DNA from: Schistosoma mansoni
Taxonomy: Eukaryota > Platyhelminthes > Trematoda > Strigeidida > Schistosomatidae
Reading direction: 5' to 3'
NCBI RefSeq assembly: GCF_000237925.1
Contig: NW_017386047.1
Location: 558,001-622,000, forward strand
DNA length: 64,000 nt
Below the pieces are notes generated by a model. That model did not search any database. It was not told the origin of the DNA and saw nothing but the letters and a program-made list of their open reading frames with translations. This document shows positions 52,493-62,399 of this stretch, piece after piece (the stretch's first letter is position 1; each line of letters opens with the position of its first letter). The position numbers and the translations under genes were made by a program.

Positions 52493-53245
52493 ATGCAAGA
52501 GGATACTGGCATAGTATCCACAACTGGAGCTTGTAAAGTCAACCAAGTCAGAAGTTAGACGGTAATCAACTGACCGTATTGAAAAAAGGCTAACAGAAAT
52601 TATCACAAATTAAGTATGACTCATAATATAGGTCATTCGATCGTAACTAAGTTATTTGACAGTATTATGCTAGCAAACAGACCTTCAAAACCTGAATACA
52701 TTGTATGTTTAATGAAAATCATACTAGGATGATATAACTACCAAGTCTTTGATGATTTTATCCAGTAAAAAGTAATTTTGGTTAAGGAACTTAAGATCAC
52801 ATAACAGTTTGGTGTCAGGCAATTTAGAAGTACGAACATACATCGAAACCGTTTAGGAATGAGAGTTTCATATTCTGAATTAACTATAGTCGATATGTAA
52901 ATACTTATCCACAATTTGCTGATATGTAAAACTATTGAGTTTGGTCATGAATGGTAGAAAGTTAAGAATGTAAACTATAAGATGGGGAATATTGGCGTTT
53001 GGATCAGAAATTCAAAAGTATTGTTTTCTACAAGAAATGAAGACCTTTGACCCGATACTACCTCTGTAAGTAATACAAATCTTCGCATTAATGATTAGCT
53101 TCGAGATGGATTCCCTGAAGTTTTAGAAAGGAATGATGACTTATCAAATCTAGCGAATCACTAGTGGTACAATAAATTATAGATAAACGTTGAATCCATC
53201 TTGCAGTATATATTTAGTTGGTTAGGGTTGGAAAATTTAAATCTA
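52493..53245. other. Unassigned sequence
   Basis: No gene or known repeat recognised. Confidence 0.5.
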
Positions 53246-53756
53246 TTACGTCCTTGATCTGTCTACCCACTTTCGTGCCGAGGATAACTTATCTAAGGTA
53301 GATTAAGAACTTGACGCGATTGGCTAGTACGCGTGAGTTCGTAGTGGGGGTAGAGAGACGAGAACTATTCTATCCCTGACAAGCTCACGAAAGAGAAAAG
53401 ATAAGACAACTGGAACACTACTCAATTTATTCCCAAATCCGATCTGGTACCCGATTTCAGATTAATGTAAAAAGATACACGAATAAATAGATGACTAACC
53501 TGACCACGAAGTACAATAATTAGGAAAATACAATTATGTCCAAAACTGGGGGATTCGAGTACGAAAGGTTTCGTCTAAATTACAATAGCTTTGGAACAAA
53601 AAAGGCTTTGGCAGTGAATTACACATCAATCGAAAGCTCATGACCTGTAGAGTAGATTATGGACAAAAGTAAATGTTACTATTATACAGTCTTTGAATGA
53701 AATGAAATAACATCCTCGTAGTTTGTCAAGGCTTCTTGTTTCTCTGTTCACATCAA
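53246..53756. repeat. Unclassified dispersed repeat D, copy 2
   Basis: Second copy of the repeat at 49192-49759, slightly shorter because of internal gaps. Confidence 0.8.
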
Positions 53757-53990
53757 AATCCTTGTACTTCAAGTGGTCTACTATTTTGCATCATACTGCA
53801 TACTTGTTTACAGTCAAGTTTATGAATGACACTGATTCATGCAAGTGGTGATAACTTTCCGTACAGATTTGAATTAGTAGTGTTTTACATTCTTACTATT
53901 TTGAACGACTTAACATAAATGATTCATTCGGAGTTTAGCTGATAAGTATATTATTCATACAATTTTATTGAGTAAAGATTTGTATTCTTT

Positions 53991-54758
53991 CAGTCAGTCA
54001 GTCACAACGTAGAACTTCGTACGTACGTACATCAGTTCGAGTTGCCATACCACTTTAGCACAGAGATGAAGTTGTCGATTCAAATCCTATAGTGATAGAA
54101 GTAGTAAGAGTATAAGCATTATGTGAATGATTAGGGTTTGAAGATGTTATTCAAGGAGTATTATTTATTTATTTAAACACAAATATTGATACAAGGAAGT
54201 ACCAGATACATATGCGCCATACAAATCTCATTTGATTTGTGTGAGGGCCGTGATACTGCCCAGGTGCCCGAACTGAAGCAGGTGGTTTTCTTAGGGGCCC
54301 ACACCCGGAGCCTTTGACCGAAAGATCTGATCCACAAGGCAGTGGAGCATCGTGAGGAGATGCAGTCCCATGGCAGCCGGTGATCAACGACTGATTCGTA
54401 CGCCATTTGTTCCCTCAGGATACTGGAGCCAGCCCATGTGCACCATTGGTTTGGAATCAGGGTTTTCCAACTCCCCTAGGTGGACTCGCCTTGTCCACCA
54501 ACCCGGTTAAAGCGCCGGACATTCGCTTTTCGTCCTCTCAATTTTGTAAACAACACCCCCGCCACGAGAAGGCAGTGAGTAGGACTTCCCTGGCAGAGGC
54601 TATATATTCGCTGGTCATGTGAGAGCATTTCGAGAGGGAGAGCGGACTCCCCCCACTCTCGGCCGTACCAGAGCATTTGGGGGCCCTGGAGTATAATACA
54701 GTGAAATAAATTTGGAAAGAGAAAAAGGATAGAGACATGAAGAATCCAAAAGGTTGGG
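53991..54758 (-). mobile_element. RTE-A LINE 3' end, interrupted by SHORT-R
   Basis: Minus-strand RTE-A 3' UTR with the (tgac)n tail at 53991. The target duplication ttgtattcttt lies at 53980-53990 and 54759-54769. A SHORT-R element (54161-54690) is inserted in it. Confidence 0.85.
54161..54690 (-). mobile_element. SHORT-R copy 6, nested in RTE-A
   Basis: Full-length minus-strand copy, from an (aaat)n tail near 54161-54175 to its 5' end 'gggggccc'. The host RTE-A word ggagtat is repeated on both sides (a 7-bp target duplication), so SHORT-R inserted after RTE-A. Confidence 0.88.
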
Positions 54759-54769
54759 TTGTATTCTTT

Positions 54770-55389
54770 AAGGAATAACTTTACAATTCATATGATTCTA
54801 TAATTAAACTTTATTGAGGTAACCAATTTCCATAGAATTGGTGGTAATTTTGTTGTGAACAAGAACATCAGTGGGAACAACCGAACGTATTTCAGTACAA
54901 AAAATTATAGAACATCTTAGCAAAATCTGAGAATCATACAGTAAATACTTCATTTGCAAAATGTCAATTATTTTTCTCATTCTTGACTGTTCCTTTTGCA
55001 ATTATCAGTCAATCGTCTTAGATTTCATTGTTCCTGCATTTTCATAACAATTGCTTCCTGTTCCCGTTCTTTCCTTCTCGATCTTCTACTGAAAGACATT
55101 CTATTCCTGACTATCGTTAAATACTACTTATGTGGATATAAGTAGCCCACACCATAGCTTGACTAGCAGTGTAATCCAGGTGCATTTCATTCCAATTGAG
55201 ACTCGTCAACCGAATGTGCCTGTATCAAAGTTTTGGTGCTCCATCGGGACTCAAGCCCAGTACCTTTTACTTCAAACGCTTATAAATAATGTGGTTGTCC
55301 TTCCGATTGGCATAAAACACTGGAGTTTAGTTTGAACCAATGCTTATCACCACAGTAAGGATATCCACTTTCAAAGTAATGTATTTCCC
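54770..55389. other. Mostly unassigned; possible tRNA-derived SINE relic
   Basis: No gene seen. On the minus strand near 55225-55275 'gggcttgagtccc' resembles a B box and may mark an old SINE. Confidence 0.35.
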
Positions 55390-55860
55390 GACTTTAGCTA
55401 CTACCTTAAAGTGGTAGGTTAGGAGTTTATATTGCAATAACTCAATAGAGATGTAGTAACTGGGACACCTCTTCTTTTAGGTGTCGTGGATGGCAGGTCT
55501 GCTGGAGGACGGTAAAACTAAAGCCGAGGGTTAAGTCGAACTGACAACTGTACAGGGGTATAATAGCAGTACGATTTTTTTATCAGATTACTGGCATCCA
55601 TAAAGATGCTGCCTTCTTGCAACAGGATGAAGTGGTTAAAAAAGTTCAGGCCCAAAAATGTCACACATTACTTTACCCCGTGAATTTCCATCTATGACAG
55701 TAAAGCCTTTTTGAAGTATGAAGCGAATAGGTTAAAAACTTCCCAAAAATGTGTATGTTTATCCTCAAGCAGTTTTTCCTTCGGCTTTGCAATCACATTC
55801 CCAGGTCGCTAATAATACCATTGACCCTGTTGCGTTTTCAACCTACCCCCCCCCACAAGA
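55390..55860 (+). mobile_element. Old RTE-A 5' fragment
   Basis: Word-by-word parallel to the RTE-A 5' leader at 39781-40260: 'ctactaccttaaagtggtag' for 'ctgctaccttgacgtggtgg', 'gtacaggggt', 'cccaggtcgctaa'. Highly diverged. Confidence 0.6.
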
Positions 55861-56075
55861 AGGTATATCTTTTTATCATATGGGAAATCAGGAAGCGACA
55901 AATTTCCTTCCTTATACCTTTAACAACACAATGAAATCACCTGTCTATTATGTATTTATTTTTTATATATACATATACATTATGTTTTGTTTTTGGTATA
56001 CCAACAGTCTAAGTTATCCATATAGAACAAATGAAAAACATATTAGTTTCCATGCAAACGCTAAAGTACCAAATA

Positions 56076-56077
<2 letters not shown>

Positions 56078-56119
<42 letters not shown>
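56078..56119. repeat. (AT)21 microsatellite
   Basis: A pure AT dinucleotide run of 42 bp, lying downstream of the MOB1 stop codon (minus strand) and so possibly in its 3' UTR. Confidence 0.95.
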
Positions 56120-56121
<2 letters not shown>

Positions 56122-56258
56122 AAGAAAGAAGTCATTACAAGAATATAGATTAAGGCATAAATCATGATTATGATCATTGTCGTTATCAATGATAACGATT
56201 ATTATGAAAGGTATAGATTCATATTATACCATCTAAATAGAGATATGTATTGTAATAT

Positions 56259-56438
56259 TTAATTATCATTGATTGTACTACTGATATTGTTATCATTAGT
56301 AGTTATACGTAATGAATAATTATGTGATGTAGAACCATTATTATTATGTTCATCATTTGTAGTAGATTCATTTGTTGTTAATAAGTCAATCAAATGTTGT
56401 AATGGAACAAGTTCACGTTTTTGAACTAAATTAAATTC
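56259..56438 (-). CDS. MOB1: MOB kinase activator 1, last coding exon
   Basis: MOB1 binds and activates NDR/LATS kinases in the Hippo and mitotic-exit pathways. This exon encodes 'EFNLVQKRELVPLQHLIDLL', the conserved MOB1 C-terminus (human 'EFNLIDRRELAPLQELIEKL'). An unusual 35-residue tail rich in Asn, Ser and Thr follows before TAA; human MOB1 stops a few residues after the conserved part. Acceptor CTTGTAG, phase 0. Confidence 0.92.
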   Translation of the reverse strand, partial: EFNLVQKRELVPLQHLIDLLTTNESTTNDEHNNNGSTSHNYSLRITTNDNNISSTINDN

Positions 56439-56867
56439 CTACAAGTTAAAAACAAAAGTAAATATGAAACATTGAAAGAACAGTTTTTAAGATAAAAGCA
56501 GTTGGAGTCAGTTGGTAGGAAACCCTGGTCGATTTAGGTTTTTTTTGTGCTAGTTGGAACTCACCGACAATCTATATCTAACGATGTTGAACGAATTGAT
56601 ACTTCACATGGGGATAGGATGTGCATCATCCAGCTTTACAGTTTGAGACGTTATTAATGGACTATTCAGACTACAACTTATCTCCTTTTGCACTGAGATA
56701 TGCACAGGGATTGATCACTGTATAGTATAACTAATGTCTGTGTGTTTGTCATAAGATGGTTGTGTTTGACACTCTTTGTCAAAAAACCCACTCGTAGCAT
56801 CGACCATCACGTTGCTTATCCACTAACGACATACTAGTGAATGTCTCACACATATTTATTAGATGAA
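56439..56867. other. MOB1 last intron, first part: nothing recognised
   Basis: AT-rich intron sequence without identifiable repeats. Confidence 0.5.
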
Positions 56868-57000
56868 TCTACCTAACGGAGTTGGAAAACCCAGATTCCA
56901 AACCAATGATGTACACGGGCTCTCACATCCTCAGGAAACGAATGGAGTATTTACCGATTTTGGTTACAGAACTAGAACTGGATCTTCTGATGCTGCTCTA
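56868..57000 (+). mobile_element. SHORT-R fragment, copy 7
   Basis: Matches only the middle of the family ('ggagttggaaaacccagatt' to 'tgctgctctactg'), diverged. Confidence 0.7.
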
Positions 57001-57134
57001 CTGTTTTGTGTATTAAACTGATAAGTCAAGCAGCAGAGCAATGAAATAAAAATGACCAGAGAATGGACGAGCTGTAACCAGTTTTGAATCTTATCGCTAA
57101 AGGTTTCTAATATTAGATTAGAATGATATGTTAG

Positions 57135-57172
57135 GAACCCTATCAGAAAGTTAACACCTTCTGATAGGGTTC
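57135..57172. other. Perfect 14-bp inverted repeat with 10-nt loop
   Basis: gaaccctatcagaa pairs exactly with ttctgatagggttc. The 3' arm runs into 'ggttcaaatcccc', a good B-box match, so this may be a tRNA or SINE relic. It lies in the MOB1 intron. Confidence 0.6.
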
Positions 57173-57461
57173 AAATCCCCATTCTATGACTTTATGGAAC
57201 TATTTCATAGGTTAATTGGCCTCTCAACCTTTAATTTTCACTTCAATTTAATATTCTAGTATCAGATACAAGATATAAGGGTAGATAATGGCTAACTATT
57301 GTGCGACTAATGATGATGAGACATTTAAAACAAATTTATATTCATTTGTTACCTTTTGTGGTCATGTAATCTATTTGTATAACCCTTTAGATTTTTGAAT
57401 AAGGATAACACAATATCATAATAATAAGTAATTCTGCTTGCTATATTTGCTTTGTGATAAG

Positions 57462-57968
57462 CCACAAATGCCCTGGTACGGCCGAGAGTGGGGAGAGTTC
57501 GCCCTTCCTCTCGAAATGCTTTCACATGGCCACGTGTATATAGCCTCTGCCAGGGAAGTCCCACTCACTGCCTTCTCGCTAGTGGGGTGTTGTTTACGAA
57601 ATTTCACAAGACGGAAAGCGAATGTCCGGTGCTTTAACCGGGCGAGTTCACCTAGGGAAGTTGGAAAATCCTGATTCCAAACCAATGGCGAACATGGGCT
57701 CCAGCATCCTGAGGGAACAAATAGCGTACTAACCAATCGCTGGTCACCGGTTACATTGGGACTGCATTTCCTTAAGATGCTCCACTGCCTTGTGGATCAG
57801 ATCTTTCGGTCAAAGGCCCCGGAAGTGAACCCCTAAGAAAAACACCTGCTTCGGTTTGGGAACCCGAGCAGTATCACAGCCCTCATACAAATCAAATAAG
57901 ATTTATGTGGCGCATATATATTCGGTACCCTTTGTACTAATATTTATGTGTTCAAATAATAATAATAA
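57462..57968 (+). mobile_element. SHORT-R copy 8, full length
   Basis: About 505 bp from 'ccacaaatgccctggtacgg' to an (aat)n tail, in the MOB1 intron and antisense to the gene. Moderately diverged. Confidence 0.88.
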
Positions 57969-58171
57969 CTGGGGATAGGAGGAGCTGTGTGAATCAATAG
58001 GAATTAGGACTTTCAGTCATATAATCTGAAGTTATAACAATTTATTCAGGATACAAGAGACTAAACCCCATAACATGCTCACTCAATGTCCCCCTTGTAC
58101 ATAAAGAGTACTTCAAAGACCGACAAATATACATATATATATACAAACGGAAAAGGCAATAATACACTTAC

Positions 58172-58335
58172 CAATACAAAATATATAAAATGTTTAAAAC
58201 TTGTATTTAAATGAGCTTCTTCTTGTAGATCTCGAACTTCAGAAAAATGTTGATAATAAATATGGGCATAAACTCGAAATAAACGTTTTAATATCACTTT
58301 GACCACATTGATAAAATCACGAGGAAATGGAGCAC
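58172..58335 (-). CDS. MOB1: MOB kinase activator 1, penultimate coding exon
   Basis: Encodes 'APFPRDFINVVKVILKRLFR', then 'VYAHIYYQHF' and 'LQEEAHLNTSFKHFIYFVL', nearly identical to human MOB1. The two His of the Cys2His2 zinc site are kept (HIYYQH). Acceptor CTAATAAG, donor TTG|GTAAGT, joining in phase to 56438. At the junction the human Gln is replaced by Leu. Upstream exons with the two zinc Cys are not in the window and should lie beyond 64000. Confidence 0.95.
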
Positions 58336-58445
58336 CTTATTAGAAATATTTAATATACAGATTATTTTATTCAATAAGATAATAGCGATAGCATTTTTAT
58401 GATTTCATAATCATTCTGATGAACGATTTCTGTATAATTGATAAG

Positions 58446-58875
58446 TCAGTCAGTCAGTCACAACGTAGAACTTCGTACGTACGTACGTACATCAGTTCGA
58501 GTTGCCATACCACATTAGCACAGAGATACAATTGTCGATTCAAATCCCATAGTGGTAAAAGTAGTAAGAGTATAAGCATTATCTGAAAGATAACGGTTGA
58601 AGATGTTATTGAAGCAGTATAAGAAATCAGAAGATTAGAAATTTGGTAGAACACAAAGAGTGGATGCACCTTCGCCATTGCAAACGATTTTAAGCCATGT
58701 CATTCAAGGTATCTAACCATCGATTGCTATCATCTTGTGAATCCCAACCAGGTAGTCTACACCTACCGGCATGGCTCAGTCCAATTGTCAGTGACTTCAT
58801 GGATTTGTGCCATGTTTTGGTCCGGCCGCCCCCTAGCTTTCTTCCAACCTACTCCTACACCACAAAACATTGCAT
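58446..58875 (-). mobile_element. RTE-A LINE, 5'-truncated copy
   Basis: Minus strand: coding end of RTE-A (homologous to about 43260-43492), 3' UTR, (cgta)n palindrome and (tgac)n tail at 58446. Flanked by near-identical 'tgtataat(t)gataa' words, a likely target duplication. Confidence 0.87.
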
Positions 58876-58923
58876 GTATAATGATAAACACGATTTCTAA
58901 AGGAGTTTAAATTCCAGCTCTGA

Positions 58924-59228
58924 TTATTTATTATTAGAGCACATGAATATTGGTACAAAAGGGCACCGAATATATATGAGTCACACAAATCATTCAATTT
59001 ATATGGGGGCTGAGATATTCCTCGGGCACACAAATTGAAGCAGGTGATATTCTTAGGGGTCCTATCCCTAGCCTTTAACCTAAAAATCTAACCCACAAGG
59101 CAGTGGAGCATTGTGAGAGGATGCAGTCACATGCTAGCCAGTTGGTTCATACGCCATTAGTCCCCTCAGGGTACTGGAGCTCATGTGCACCAATGGTTTG
59201 GAATTATGGTTTCCCAACTCCCTTAGAT
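58924..59228 (-). mobile_element. SHORT-R copy 9, 5'-truncated
   Basis: Minus strand; the tail with 'aataataaa' lies near 58930 and the element stops at about 59228, lacking its 5' part. Well diverged. Confidence 0.8.
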
Positions 59229-59326
59229 GAACCCTTACAACGACAACTAATATCTGATTTGATTCATTGTTACTTAAATGGTTGGAAGTATAGATTTATT
59301 TTACAAAATCCTAACCAGTAAGTAGG
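59229..59326 (+). other. Possible exon of an unknown plus-strand gene
   Basis: Beside the truncated SHORT-R, one frame reads 'EPLQRQLISDLIHCYLNGWK' then 'YRFILQNPN' and ends at a good donor (CCA|GTAAGTAG). The only acceptor-like site (CCCTTAG) lies in the SHORT-R. Codon use resembles the host exons here. No family recognised; it may be chance. Confidence 0.2.
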
Positions 59327-59444
59327 TAGACAAATTCAACTTGTCTTTTACAGGGAGAAATAAGCGTTAATTGTTTACATAATAGCCAGCTTAAGTTTGC
59401 TATAAGATAAAAAGAACCAGTGATCTATCTGATAAATTCGGTCA

Positions 59445-59605
59445 GAGAATGCAGCTCAGTGATCTGTAAGCTAAGTGTCAGCGCACAAACTAAAAGTCTT
59501 ACGTTTGACTCCCAGTAGGGTCGTGGGTCAGCACTACTGAAAGGTGTTGCAGTAGGAAGAAACAGCTGTCTATTGCTTCCCGGCTTTCATTGGTGATCTA
59601 ACTAA
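59445..59605 (+). mobile_element. Decayed hammerhead SINE
   Basis: The order head, B-box-like stretch ('acgtttgactccc'), CTGAAAG, GAAAC and 'ctgtctattgcttcc' follows the family, but the core CTGANGA is lost, so it cannot be a working ribozyme. Confidence 0.55.
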
Positions 59606-59639
59606 GATTAGTCTTTGACGTAAAATATGAAAACAAAAA

Positions 59640-60000
59640 ACGTACAGATTATAATGTGAGACAAGTCCGGGGAAGTAAAAGTGGTAATGTTATCGGTAAC
59701 AGTAGAGAAGATTCGATATAAAGAATACGTCTCAAGCAGGAATGAGTTCACAGAATAAAAAAAAAGGTGTAACCTAATTTTAAAACTCAAGGTCTAAGGC
59801 GAACAAAGAGTGAATATATCTGCATATTATGACCGATTCTGAGTCTTGTCACACAACGTCTCCAACCACTGGTTAGGATAGTCGCACAGACTTCAAACCT
59901 ACGCGACTCAGACTAAAGATTAAAAACTTCACAGACTGATGCCACATTTTGATCTGAAATTCCCCAGCTTTCTTCCAATCAAGTCTTCACCAACAAACGT
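59640..60000 (-). mobile_element. Old RTE 3' end
   Basis: The right half ('ccccagctttcttccaatc') parallels RTE-A coding sequence on the minus strand ('cccctagctttcttccaacc' at about 58830). The left half parallels 44890-45170. Confidence 0.45.
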
Positions 60001-60114
60001 GAAGTAGGAGGTGGTTGGGGATTATTTAACAAGGATGGCGCTTTAGCATAGATTAAATCAACTTCTGATACTATCGGTATAGGGTTATGGAGACTGTTAA
60101 ATTTAATTATTATT

Positions 60115-60330
60115 ACGAACCGACTTTAGTTTGACAACCTTTGAAAATCTGAAAAGAGTAAACGGCTGTTTCATACCCATATGGGGATTCTAAGCACTGC
60201 ATGTCCATGGCTCCACTACCGGAAGTCAGATTTAAGACCTACGATCACGCGCGTGAACGCTTAGCCTCTAAACCACCGAGCCTGCATCCAGTAGTATATA
60301 AGTCTAAATTCAATCAATCTGCGATATCGC
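60115..60330 (-). mobile_element. Decayed hammerhead SINE
   Basis: On the minus strand an A box ('ggtttagaggctaagcg') and a B-box-like stretch are followed by ribozyme relics ('gaaacagccg'). The upstream words 'ctggatgcaggctcggtgg' are also found 5' of the SINE at 50900, which suggests the family unit extends further 5'. Confidence 0.55.
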
Positions 60331-60677
60331 TTAGCCATCTCCTATTATCTTCAATGGGTTACTACATCAAACCCAACACAGTTGAGGCCCAGTGGTCACG
60401 GCTTTTCACCGTAACTCCAGGAACTATGTAAACTAAGATTATTGATTTTGGTGTAATTATTTCATGGAGTGATAGTATGTCATTTAAGTTAAAAAGAAAG
60501 TGAACATTACTTAATCGATTTGAAAACTAGTGAAACTATAAATTAACTATACATAGACATATAAGAAACTGACCAAAGAAATGATGGTTAGAACACTCGT
60601 CTATTGTAGATTCGAGCACAGTTTTAACAATTTCGGCTTTTGCAGTCAAAATATAGTACAAGGGGACTCTATACACA

Positions 60678-61373
60678 CCCGACTGTTGCTGCTACCTTGA
60701 CGTGGTGGTCGGGCTTGCCTATCGTGATGAACCAATCGAGCTATGCTGGCTGGAACAATCGTTCCTCAAGGTCCCACCATGCCAGACAGGTCGGTTGAAG
60801 AGCGGTAGGACTAAAAGCAGCAAACCCAAGGTCCGAAGGCGAAGTCGTACTGCCGACTGTACAGGGGTGTGATGACAGTAAGGTGTTTCCTTCAGATAAC
60901 CAGCATAACAGCGATACTGCCTCCCCATAAGGAGGGGTGGGGTTAGAAAAGGTCGACCCTAAAAATGCACACCTCGCCTTATTCCACGGATTTCCGTCTC
61001 CGGCGGTAAGGTCCTTTGAAGAACGGAGCTAGCACGTCAAAAACCTCCTACAAAAAGGCCGTGCGTGATCGGCCTTGAGCAGTTGTTCCTTGGGCACTGC
61101 GGTCACGCTCCCAGGTCGTTAAGACCAACAGTAATCCAACTTACTTTTCAGGTCCCTCAAAAAATACCCTTCCACAGTGTAGGCGACCGTAACTGCACAC
61201 GAGACCAAGTTGGTCACATTTAAATTCTTCCTACGCCTGCTAATAACTCTTTTATCTCCACGACTAACCCTTCTCACGTCCTTTTATCACCTCGCACCGC
61301 TAGGCTAAACGATTCGAGTACGCGGAACGTTGTGCCTGGTCTCCTGAAACCACGCTCTAAACTATATGACTGA
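60678..61373 (+). mobile_element. Short RTE-A derivative (5' region plus tail)
   Basis: About 690 bp nearly identical to the first 700 bp of the full RTE-A (39781-40495). It then jumps to 'tgactga', the family's tail word. The flanking word atacaca occurs on both sides (60671-60677 and 61373-61379), an apparent target duplication. No 3' UTR or RT is present. Confidence 0.7.
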
Positions 61374-61806
61374 TACACACACAAGTGTATGACTCAAAGT
61401 TGAACACACAAATACGCAGCATTTAATCTGTCCACATGGTTCCGATTCAACATCAAACAAACAAAAAAAACTGTGTATCATTGATTTTTTTCCGATCGAT
61501 TACAAACATTTTAGTACGATCTAGGTACCTATGCTTTGTTTGAATTTTAAGTGTTTAGTTTGTTTTACTAACAACCATAAAAATAAGTGACCTTGAGAAG
61601 GACATAGTAACATAAAGAAGCTGCCCATATGGTCTGACACCATTAGAAATGTTTATTTCTTGTATGTTACTTCCATCGAAAAAAACAAACATGTGATCGG
61701 ATGATTTTAACATAACATGAAATGTAGTTAGATAGACATGGATCACATTGTATTACATATAGACAATTAAAAAATAAATATTTTGGATGAAATGTTTCAG
61801 TTAAAA
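61374..61806. other. Unassigned spacer between two RTE-A insertions
   Basis: AT-rich; contains nothing recognised. Confidence 0.5.
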
Positions 61807-62399
61807 GTAATGCAGTTGTTAGGAAACGGGTACTAGGTAAGGATGCAAAATCGATTGATGAAGTAGTGAAACTTCATCAGTTGAGATGGCTGGGACAAGT
61901 GTTACGTATGCCCAACCATCGACTGCCCCGACGTGCTTATTGGTGTAGGAGTAGATTGGAAGAAAGCTAGGGGCGGCCAGACCTAAACGTGGCATAAATC
62001 CATGAAGTCACTGACAATTGGACTGAGTCATGCCGGTAGGTGTAGACTACCTGGTTGGGATTCACAAGATGATAGCAATCGATGGTTAGATACCTTGAAT
62101 GACATGGCTTAAAATCGTTTGCAATGGCGAAGGTGCATCCACTCTTTGTGTTCTACCAAATTCTAATCTTCTGAATTCCTCATGTCTCTATCTTTTTTCT
62201 CTTTCCAAATTTATTTTACTGTATTATACTCCCTCAATAACATCTTCAACCGTTATCTTTCAGATAATGCTTATACTCTTACTACTTCTACCACTATGGG
62301 ATTTGAATCGACAACTGCATCTCTGTGCTAATGTGGTATGGCAACTCGAACTGATGTACGTACGTACGTACGAAGTTCTACGTTGTGACTGACTGACTG
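61807..62399 (+). mobile_element. RTE-A LINE, 5'-truncated copy
   Basis: Homologous to 43128-43720, with coding end, (cgta)n palindrome and (tgac)n tail. An 8-bp duplication agttaaaa flanks it (61799-61806 and 62400-62407), so it is an independent insertion and not part of the element at 60678. Confidence 0.88.

Noticed and set aside
55751-56167. 138-codon ORF ending in an Ile-Tyr run
   Set aside because: Half of it is the (AT)n microsatellite and the rest is an old RTE-A leader fragment.
60678-62399. One RTE-A copy with a large internal deletion
   Set aside because: The 5' and 3' pieces each have their own flanking duplication (atacaca; agttaaaa) and unrelated DNA between them, so they are two insertions.
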